NCBI GenBank assembly: GCA_964410215.1
Contig: CAYPHA010000073.1
Location: 1 to 21,406 of the forward strand
Source of the DNA: CAYPHA01 sp964410215
Lineage (GTDB): Bacteria; Calditrichota; Calditrichia; Calditrichales; CAYPHA01
Direction of reading: 5' to 3'
Length of the DNA: 21,406 nt
In this document: in pieces, positions 1 through 6,411 of the stretch
Position numbering within the stretch: position 1 is the first letter of the stretch
Layout of the letters: each line of letters starts with the position of its first letter
Notes under the pieces: generated by a model
The model's input: only the letters and a program-made list of their open reading frames with translations
What the model was told of the DNA's origin: nothing
Database searches by the model: none
Made by a program: the position numbers and the translations under genes

Positions 1-386
1 GGGTATTTCCCTTCTGTATCCTGGATCAGTTCCGCGGCGAAGAAGGTGGCGTGGGTATCCACCAAAGCCTGAATGCGTTCCGCCTGCTGGATATAGTTAA
101 TGAATGATAAAATCATATGAGAGGCATCGAGCAATTCATATTCAACCGGCGTGGGCGGCTGTACTTTCACGATCAGGTCCGTTTTCTGCAGCAATTTCTC
201 GATCGTGGGAACGATGATCGCCCCGGCCTGTTCGTACTTGATATCATCAAAGCCACACAGCTCGCCGGCACCGCGTTCAATGAAGACTTCCACATTATTA
301 CGATCCAGGACCCGGGCGCCTTCCGGGCTTACCATTACGCGCCCTTCAAAATTTCTTATTTCTTTCGGTATTCCAATTTTTAACAT
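1..386 (-). CDS. Alanine dehydrogenase / NAD(P) transhydrogenase alpha family protein, 5' part only
   Basis: The first 128 codons are present; the rest lies beyond the window edge. The N-terminus MLKIGIPKEIRNFEGRV matches the AlaDH/PNT N-terminal domain. Arg16 and Lys74 (in LIVKVQPP) sit where the pyruvate-binding Arg15 and Lys75 lie in alanine dehydrogenases. Family members use NAD(H) for reversible oxidative deamination of L-alanine, or form the NAD(H)-binding part of the proton-pumping transhydrogenase. The oddity is Asn97 (SFINYIQQ), where alanine dehydrogenases have the catalytic His96 in a T-F/Y-L-H-L-A motif. The downstream DTEGKYP resembles alanine dehydrogenase more than PntA. The gene starts 85 nt after the M16 peptidase stop, with no terminator between, so it may be the tail of the same operon. 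No strong Shine-Dalgarno is seen (GGTG only). The family is confident; the exact activity is not. Confidence 0.8.
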   Translation of the reverse strand, partial: MLKIGIPKEIRNFEGRVMVSPEGARVLDRNNVEVFIERGAGELCGFDDIKYEQAGAIIVPTIEKLLQKTDLIVKVQPPTPVEYELLDASHMILSFINYIQQAERIQALVDTHATFFAAELIQDTEGKY

Positions 387-471
387 AAACACCATGTATT
401 AGTTAAATGAATGATATGGACCCTCAGCGGGTATTGTGCATACACAGTCCTGAAATAAAGTCGTCTGAGAT

Positions 472-1719
472 CTAATTTCTGATCGGGGAAAGCTTTATGA
501 TGTTGAAATTATCGGGAATTAATAGATTATTTGCAACTCTAAGTAGGGATTCCTGAGAAATTTTTTCAATGGAGTCGATCATTTCATCCACCGAAACCTG
601 CCGGCCGTAATAAAGTTCATTTTTGGCCAGCCGTGTCATACGCCGGGATGTACTTTCCAATCCCAGAATATAATTACCCTTCAACTGTTCCTTCAGTTTA
701 CGCACCGTAGCCAGACGTAACCCATTTCGGTTCAGGTTTCCGATTTCTTTCATGAACATCTGAATGGCTTTTTCCTGATTCTTTCGGTCCGTTCCCATAT
801 AAAAACTGATCACCCCGCTGTCCTTATAGAAATCGACAGCAGAATAAACCGAATAGGCCAGACCAAGCCGTTCGCGTATCACCTGGAACAGGCGGGCGCT
901 CATTCCTCCTCCCAGATAGGTATTGAGTGCGATCAGGTCAAAACGGTCTTCAGAATGGTAAGATACACCTTCCACGCCGAGACAGATATGTGTCTGATTG
1001 AGCGGCTGTTCTATATCAATACGGAACCGCTTTGCAGCCTCCGGCCGGATCCATTCCGGCTCCTTATGACGGCCTTCAAAATGAAAATTCTTTTCGACCA
1101 TTTTGAGCAGCCGGCCATGATTGACGTTTCCGGCCGCGCTGATGATCATATTCTGAGGCTGGTAATAGCCGTTCCAGAATGCGATGACCGTATCCCGGTC
1201 GATTGCCGCAATCGTTTCCGGCGTGCCGAGGATCGGATAACCGATGGCCTGTTCCGGATAGAGTTTTTCCTGAAAAAGGTCGAATATATACTCTTCCGGG
1301 GTATCCATCACGGCGTTGATTTCTTCCTGGATAACCTGGCGTTCTTTTTCGATATCTTTTGGCCGGAAAAGGGGATTCAGGATAAGGTCGGATAATACGT
1401 TCAGACTAATCCTCAGGTGGGAGTCCAGGGTATGCGAATAATAACAGGTTACTTCCTTGCTCGTATAGGCATTGAGATGTCCGCCAAGTTCTTCGAGCGA
1501 CTGGGCAATCTTCAGGGCACTGCGCTTTTTCGTCCCCTTGAACAGCATGTGCTCAAGAAAATGGGCAATACCGTTATTTTTCCCGCTTTCAAATCGGGAT
1601 CCGGCTTTAATCCAGACCCCGAGTGATGCGGAACGTACGGCCGGAAGATATTCGCTGATAACCGTTAAGCCGTTATCGAGTACGGTTCGTTTTATTTCAG
1701 ACAACGAAGTTTGTGACAT
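472..1719 (-). CDS. M16 family zinc peptidase (processing protease type)
   Basis: A 415-residue single-unit M16B peptidase of the mitochondrial-processing-peptidase / YmxG (MlpA) type. The inverted zinc motif HxxEH is HFLEH at residues 53-57, with the third ligand Glu133 in the following helix (QVIQEEINAV), the spacing normal for active beta-type subunits. The C-terminal half has the conserved glycine-rich and R/Y segment (GGGMSARLF, then RERLGLAYSVYSA), so both M16 domains are present. There is no signal peptide, suggesting a cytoplasmic enzyme. Its start lies 6 nt after the pnp stop, and an M16 gene right after pnp is common in several phyla, so co-transcription is very likely. The substrate is unknown; homologues are thought to degrade or trim small peptides. 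Confidence 0.93.
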   Translation of the reverse strand: MSQTSLSEIKRTVLDNGLTVISEYLPAVRSASLGVWIKAGSRFESGKNNGIAHFLEHMLFKGTKKRSALKIAQSLEELGGHLNAYTSKEVTCYYSHTLDSHLRISLNVLSDLILNPLFRPKDIEKERQVIQEEINAVMDTPEEYIFDLFQEKLYPEQAIGYPILGTPETIAAIDRDTVIAFWNGYYQPQNMIISAAGNVNHGRLLKMVEKNFHFEGRHKEPEWIRPEAAKRFRIDIEQPLNQTHICLGVEGVSYHSEDRFDLIALNTYLGGGMSARLFQVIRERLGLAYSVYSAVDFYKDSGVISFYMGTDRKNQEKAIQMFMKEIGNLNRNGLRLATVRKLKEQLKGNYILGLESTSRRMTRLAKNELYYGRQVSVDEMIDSIEKISQESLLRVANNLLIPDNFNIIKLSPIRN

Positions 1720-1725
1720 AAGACG

Positions 1726-3828
1726 TTAGTTCTTCTGTTCACCCTTCTGTTCACGAAGCAGGAAATCTTTACGGCTGAGCGCAATTTTGCCATCCGGCTG
1801 AATACGCTTGATGACGATATCGATCATGTCGCCTTCTTTTACGACATCCGAGACCTTGTTCGTGCGGGCGATATCCAGCTCCGAAATGTGAACCATACCT
1901 TCTTTACCCGGTAAGAACTCTACAAAAGCTCCAAAATCCTTGACACGTTTGACTTTTCCTTTGTAGGCTTTACCGATTTCCGGCTCTTCAATCAGTGCAT
2001 TGATCATCTTATGTGCTGCTTCAACGGCATTCACATCCGGCGATGCGACCACGACTTTTCCGTCGTCATCGATATCAATATCTACACCGGTTTCTTCGAT
2101 AATGTGACGAATGGTTTTACCACCGGGTCCGATAACGGCGCCGATTTTATCCGTGGCGATGAAGAATTCGATGATCTTCGGTGCCCAGCGACTCATTTCC
2201 GTGCGTGGCTCATTGATCACTTCTTCCATCTTACTCATGATATGCGTACGGCCATCCTTCGCCTGTGCCAGCGCTTCGGACATGATCTCTTTCGAAATCC
2301 CCTGAATCTTGATATCCATCTGGACGGCGGTAATACCTTTCGCCGTACCGGCCACCTTAAAATCCATGTCACCGAGATGGTCTTCATCACCAAGGATATC
2401 CGAAAGGATAGCTACTTTATCATCTTCCTTGATCAGCCCCATGGCAATACCGGCAACGGTGCCGGCTACGGGAATACCCGCATCCATCATCGCCATGGAA
2501 CCGGAACATACCGTTGCCATGGAAGACGATCCGTTGGACTCCAGTACTTCCGATACGATACGTATGGTATAGGGGAATTCACCGTTCAGGGGTATAACCG
2601 GTTTGAGAGCCCTTTCCGCCAGATTCCCGTGTCCCACCTCGCGGCGGCTTACACCTCGGATCGGTTTTGCTTCACCGGTGGAAAAGGGCGGGAAATTATA
2701 GTGCAGCAGATATTTTTTTTTCGATTCGCCTTCAAGGGCATCTACGATCTGTTCATCTGCTTTCGTCCCCAGGGTGACAACGCCGAGCGACTGGGTCTGC
2801 CCCCTGGTAAAAAGTGCCGAGCCGTGTGCCCGTGGCAACAGCCCGATTTCACTGGTAATGTCACGAATATCTTTCAGGCCGCGTCCGTCCAGGCGCTTTG
2901 ATTCGTTCAGGATCATCGCCCGCACTTCCTTTTTCTCCATGTCGTGCAGGATGTTCTTGATCGCCTTGTCGGAATCGGGATACGCTTCGGCCAGGTCTTC
3001 TATCAGTTTACCGGCCAGTTCTTTAAGCGCTTCATGGCGTTCTTTCTTTTCCGCAATGCGCACGCATTCCCGAAGTCCTACCAGGCCGGCCTCTGTTACC
3101 TTCTCTTCCAGCCCTTCCGGATATTCTTTAGCCGTTACCGTCATTTTTTCGCCGGCCACCTCCGCCATCAGCTCTTCCTGCAGTGCAGTCAGTTGTTTGA
3201 TAGCCTCATGTGCTTTGTCGATGCCTTCGATAAGATCCTCTTCCGAGACCTCTTTGGCTTCGCCTTCGACCATCATGATCGATTCTTTCGAACCGGCCAC
3301 CACCAGCTCCAGGTCTGAAGCGGTAGTCTGCGTAATTGTAGGGTTTACAACCCATTCACCGCCGCTGCGTGCAATCCGCACCGTAGCGATCGGACCGGCA
3401 AAGGGAATATTGGAAATACTCAGGGCTGCCGAAGCACCCAGGCCGGCCAGCACATCGGCATCATTTTCGCGGTCCATCGATAATACATTGACGATGATCT
3501 GTGTCTCCCTTCCAAAATCATCCGGGAACAGGGGACGAATCGGGCGGTCAATAAGCCGGGCGGAAAGGATTTCCTTTTCGCTGGGTCTTCCTTCACGTTT
3601 AATAAAACCACCGGGTATTTTACCGGCAGCAAATGTTTTCTCACGATACTCAACGCTTAACGGAAAGAAATCACGCGGCTCAGCAGGTTCTTCACCGGCC
3701 GTGGCCGTGACAAGAACCATCGTGTCCCCATACTGAACAAGAACGGCCCCGTTTGCCTGTTTGGCCATGCGTCCCGTCTCGAGCGTAAGTGTTTTTCCGT
3801 GAATATCAATTGATTTTCTAACTATCAT
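1726..3828 (-). CDS. pnp: Polyribonucleotide nucleotidyltransferase (PNPase)
   Basis: A full-length 700-residue PNPase, the phosphorolytic 3'-5' exoribonuclease that also adds heteropolymeric tails and joins RNA-degrading complexes. Domain order: RNase PH-like domain 1 (about 10-145), helical domain (about 150-230), catalytic RNase PH-like domain 2 (about 310-540), KH (about 550-610, GPGG loop at 567-570) and S1 (about 620-690). The PPFSTGEAKPIRGVSRREVG segment and DEDHLGDMDF with metal-binding Asp481 and Asp487 mark an active core. The start is preceded by CTGGAG at good spacing. It follows rpsO by 33 nt with no terminator, the usual rpsO-pnp arrangement. In E. coli pnp is autoregulated through a leader hairpin cut by RNase III; no comparable long hairpin is visible here. 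Confidence 0.98.
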   Translation of the reverse strand: MIVRKSIDIHGKTLTLETGRMAKQANGAVLVQYGDTMVLVTATAGEEPAEPRDFFPLSVEYREKTFAAGKIPGGFIKREGRPSEKEILSARLIDRPIRPLFPDDFGRETQIIVNVLSMDRENDADVLAGLGASAALSISNIPFAGPIATVRIARSGGEWVVNPTITQTTASDLELVVAGSKESIMMVEGEAKEVSEEDLIEGIDKAHEAIKQLTALQEELMAEVAGEKMTVTAKEYPEGLEEKVTEAGLVGLRECVRIAEKKERHEALKELAGKLIEDLAEAYPDSDKAIKNILHDMEKKEVRAMILNESKRLDGRGLKDIRDITSEIGLLPRAHGSALFTRGQTQSLGVVTLGTKADEQIVDALEGESKKKYLLHYNFPPFSTGEAKPIRGVSRREVGHGNLAERALKPVIPLNGEFPYTIRIVSEVLESNGSSSMATVCSGSMAMMDAGIPVAGTVAGIAMGLIKEDDKVAILSDILGDEDHLGDMDFKVAGTAKGITAVQMDIKIQGISKEIMSEALAQAKDGRTHIMSKMEEVINEPRTEMSRWAPKIIEFFIATDKIGAVIGPGGKTIRHIIEETGVDIDIDDDGKVVVASPDVNAVEAAHKMINALIEEPEIGKAYKGKVKRVKDFGAFVEFLPGKEGMVHISELDIARTNKVSDVVKEGDMIDIVIKRIQPDGKIALSRKDFLLREQKGEQKN

Positions 3829-3861
3829 ATGTGTGTTTTCTCCAGAAGTGGGTAAGATCGG

Positions 3862-4131
3862 CTAGCGACGCAACCCGAGTTGTTCGATTACTTTACGATA
3901 CCGCATAATATCGATTTTCTGCAGGTACCGGAGGAGTCTTCTCCTCTGACCAACCAGTTTTAACAAACCACGCCGGGAATGATGATCCTTTTTGTGGGTT
4001 TTCAAATGATCGGTTAGATATTTAATACGTTCCGTCAGCAGTGCAACCTGGACTTCAGCTTTCCCGGTGTCACTATCGTTTTCACCGAATTTTTTTACCA
4101 GTTCGGTTTTGTCTTCTTTGGTCAATGCCAT
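3862..4131 (-). CDS. rpsO: 30S ribosomal protein S15
   Basis: An 89-residue protein of exactly the family length, with the four-helix S15 pattern (DTGKAEVQVALLTERI, HLKTHKKDHHSRRGLL, and RRRLLRYL near the C-terminus). S15 is a primary binder of the central domain of 16S rRNA. An excellent Shine-Dalgarno GGAGG lies 7 nt before the ATG, the strongest internal ribosome site in this operon and consistent with the high demand for a ribosomal protein. It lies 16 nt downstream of ribF and 33 nt upstream of pnp. Confidence 0.98.
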   Translation of the reverse strand: MALTKEDKTELVKKFGENDSDTGKAEVQVALLTERIKYLTDHLKTHKKDHHSRRGLLKLVGQRRRLLRYLQKIDIMRYRKVIEQLGLRR

Positions 4132-4147
4132 TTCTTATCCTCCAAAC

Positions 4148-5071
4148 TTAGATCAAAAGACTTTTTTTCTTATCTATTTCCAATTGTTTTATCAGGGCTT
4201 CCACCGAATCAAATTTCTTTTCATCCCGAAGCCGTTCTTTCAGGTATACAGTCAGGTACTTATTGTAGAGATTACCTTCAAAATCAAAAATGTGTGTTTC
4301 GATGGTATGCTGGTTCATACCAAATGTGGGTTTGAATCCCATATTCAGCATACCTTTGTAGTTCCTGTTTTCAAAGACCACGTCGACCGCATAGACACCA
4401 TTTGCGGGCATCAGTTTGTACGGATCGTCCACGTTCAGGTTGGCCGTCGGATAATTGTATTTCTGTCCGATATTATTTCCTTTCACCACTCTGCCGTGAA
4501 GAATATAGGGCCGGCCGAGATAATTTTTGACATCCTTGACATTGCCTGCCAGGATCAGATTACGGATCATGGTACTGCTGATGATCTCGCCCTCAAAATC
4601 AAAAGGGCCGATCTGCTCTGCATGAAAGCCGTATGCACGGCTCAACGCCTGGAGCTTGCTGAAATCCCCTTCACGATTCTTTCCAAAACCGTGATCATAA
4701 CCGACAATAACCGCCTTTGCGCCCAGATGATCGATCAGCACATCCCTGACAAACCGGGCATAAGGTGTCTGGGAAAAGTCCTTATCAAACGGAATCACCA
4801 CGATCCGGTCAATCCCCGTTTCACGCAACAATTCAATCTTTTCATCCAGCGTCGTCAGTAATCCCAGTTGTTTGGCCAGATCCGGTCTGACCACAACCTT
4901 GGGATGGGGGTCGAAGGTAACCAGTGTCGTGCACAACTGGCGTTCGGCTGCTACCGTTTTCAACCGCTCGATGATCCTTCGATGCCCCTTGTGCAGGCCG
5001 TCAAACGTGCCGACGGTTATGGCGCAGGGACGCCGGACGATATCAGTACCGATTCCCCGGACTATTTCCAT
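4148..5071 (-). CDS. ribF: Bifunctional riboflavin kinase / FAD synthetase
   Basis: A 307-residue enzyme converting riboflavin to FMN and FMN to FAD. The N-terminal adenylyltransferase domain carries GTFDGLHKGH (nucleotidyltransferase HxGH motif) and VTFDPHPK; the C-terminal flavokinase domain carries the PTAN motif (YNYPTANL) and the catalytic Glu region TIETHIFDF. The upstream in-frame codon at 5080 is GTG. The ATG at 5071 is preferred because it shares one base with the truB stop (TAATG), a common coupling arrangement, and because three extra N-terminal residues add nothing conserved. Placement after truB is typical of the rbfA-truB-ribF-rpsO operon. Confidence 0.96.
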   Translation of the reverse strand: MEIVRGIGTDIVRRPCAITVGTFDGLHKGHRRIIERLKTVAAERQLCTTLVTFDPHPKVVVRPDLAKQLGLLTTLDEKIELLRETGIDRIVVIPFDKDFSQTPYARFVRDVLIDHLGAKAVIVGYDHGFGKNREGDFSKLQALSRAYGFHAEQIGPFDFEGEIISSTMIRNLILAGNVKDVKNYLGRPYILHGRVVKGNNIGQKYNYPTANLNVDDPYKLMPANGVYAVDVVFENRNYKGMLNMGFKPTFGMNQHTIETHIFDFEGNLYNKYLTVYLKERLRDEKKFDSVEALIKQLEIDKKKSLLI

Positions 5072-5739
5072 TATTCGCACACCACCCGTTTTTTCCAGAA
5101 CTGCTGAAATTCATCAATCGTAAAACTATCTTCGACCCGGTACGGCTCGATAGCCGTTCTGTGCAGGCTGAACAACATACCGCCTGCCCCAAGTCTGTTG
5201 CCGAGATCGTGAGCATAGGACCGTACATAGGTACCCTTCGATACATGCAGTTCCAGCTCCAGAAAAGGCTTTTTCCAGGAACAGACCCGCGCACTGAAGA
5301 TTTCGACCTGATTGACTTTCCGTTCGACCGAAATCCCTTTTCTGGCAAGCTTATAAAGGGGTGTTCCATCCACTTTCTTGGCGGAAAACATCGGTGGTAC
5401 CTGTTCCATTTTTCCGGTCATTTCCGCAACCGCTCCGTGTACCGCTTCTTCCTGTAAATCGAACGACTCCTGTCTGCTAAGGACTGCGCCGGTCCTGTCA
5501 TACGTATCGGTCGAAACACCAAACTGAATGCAGGCACGGTACCGTTTTGAACGGCCGATAAGCCCTGTCATCACTTTCGTGCCTTTGCCGGCCCCGAGGA
5601 TCATCAGACCGGTGGCAAAAGGATCCAGGGTACCGGAATGCCCTATTTTCCTGATACGGGTTATATTCCGTAATTTACGAACGACATCGAAAGACGTCCA
5701 GTCTTCATATTTATTTAAAAGAACGATAAATCCCTGCAT
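5071..5739 (-). CDS. truB: tRNA pseudouridine-55 synthase
   Basis: TruB makes pseudouridine 55 in the T-loop of tRNAs. The catalytic loop KIGHSGTLDPFATGLM gives the nucleophile Asp39, counting from the chosen start. The start at 5739 (MQGFIVLLNKYEDWTS) matches the usual TruB N-terminus; the open frame runs 18 codons further into rbfA, but those residues are not family-like and would begin at TTG. The gene then follows rbfA by 22 nt, with an AGGA just before the ATG at short spacing. At 222 residues it is shorter than E. coli TruB (314): it keeps the catalytic domain and a short C-terminal segment but lacks a full PUA domain, as in several other phyla. Confidence 0.95.
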   Translation of the reverse strand: MQGFIVLLNKYEDWTSFDVVRKLRNITRIRKIGHSGTLDPFATGLMILGAGKGTKVMTGLIGRSKRYRACIQFGVSTDTYDRTGAVLSRQESFDLQEEAVHGAVAEMTGKMEQVPPMFSAKKVDGTPLYKLARKGISVERKVNQVEIFSARVCSWKKPFLELELHVSKGTYVRSYAHDLGNRLGAGGMLFSLHRTAIEPYRVEDSFTIDEFQQFWKKRVVCE

Positions 5740-5761
5740 CAATCCTGATGCATCAATACTG

Positions 5762-6127
5762 CTATTCTTCCTTATTACCGGAACCATCTTCAATCTGCTT
5801 CAGTAAAGCGTTAATCCGGTCCGCATACTCGATGGAATCGTCATAAAAGAAACGCAATTCCGGTAACCAGCGGGTATGGATATGCGGACGCAATTCATTG
5901 CGGAGAAATGCATTCGAACGCTGAAGCACTTCTTTTGTCAGTTCTTTCTGTTTATCATCGCCAAGAACGGTATAGTAGACCGTCGCAATCTTCAAATCCG
6001 GGGAAACCTTGACCCGTGTAAGGGTGATATACCCTTTACGGGGATCTTCCAGTTTGGTATTGATAATCGCACCCAGAGCTTTCTTAATCGCTCCGGCATG
6101 CCGGTTCAATCTGCGTTGATCTGCCAT
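5762..6127 (-). CDS. rbfA: 30S ribosome-binding factor A
   Basis: A 121-residue RbfA, a KH-fold factor that binds immature 30S subunits and helps process the 5' end of 16S rRNA. It shows family hallmarks: an N-terminal basic helix (ADQRRLNRHAGAIKKAL), KLEDPRKGYITLTRVKVSPD, then LPELRFFYDDS and a C-terminal helix. It begins one base after the ylxP stop (TAA A ATG), so translation is probably coupled. In the order infB-ylxP-rbfA-truB it sits exactly where expected. Confidence 0.97.
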   Translation of the reverse strand: MADQRRLNRHAGAIKKALGAIINTKLEDPRKGYITLTRVKVSPDLKIATVYYTVLGDDKQKELTKEVLQRSNAFLRNELRPHIHTRWLPELRFFYDDSIEYADRINALLKQIEDGSGNKEE

Positions 6128-6128
6128 T

Positions 6129-6410
6129 TTACCGATACTCGAATGAATGGTTTATAATTTCAAAATTCATGTCTTCGTCAAGCTGATGAAATATTTTCTG
6201 CATTGTTTCATCGAGCAGACTTTTGCTTGACGACACCGCTGCAAAAGCGATCACCGAACGCTGCCATTTATCCTGATAGGCGATTTCGGCAACCGATACA
6301 TTGAAACGCTTGCGCATACGATCCTTTATGCTCTTCAACACACCCCGCTTATCCTTTAAGGACAGGCTGGAGCCAATATGTATTTCAATCTGCAATACAG
6401 CTACATGCAT
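6129..6410 (-). CDS. ylxP: DUF503 / YlxP family protein
   Basis: A 93-residue protein of the DUF503 family, recognised from MHVAVLQIEIHI, the SLKDKRGVLKSIKDRMR segment and position between infB and rbfA. The family has a ferredoxin-like alpha/beta fold. Its function is not firmly established, but its constant location in this operon and work in Gram-positive bacteria suggest a role in ribosome assembly or translation. The start lies one base after the infB stop (TGA T ATG) and has no clear Shine-Dalgarno, so it probably depends on coupling to infB. Confidence 0.93.
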   Translation of the reverse strand: MHVAVLQIEIHIGSSLSLKDKRGVLKSIKDRMRKRFNVSVAEIAYQDKWQRSVIAFAAVSSSKSLLDETMQKIFHQLDEDMNFEIINHSFEYR

Positions 6411-6411
6411 A

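Noticed and set aside
420..432. ACCC/GGGT hairpin between the M16 gene and the alanine dehydrogenase-like gene
   Set aside because: A four-base stem with no T-tract; too weak to call a terminator or leader element.
2011..3736. Long plus-strand open frames opposite pnp
   Set aside because: Ser/Arg/Phe-rich antisense shadows of a full-length, motif-complete PNPase.
4067..4861. A 264-codon plus-strand open frame opposite ribF
   Set aside because: No recognisable domain, and it lies wholly on the opposite strand of the conserved ribF and rpsO genes.
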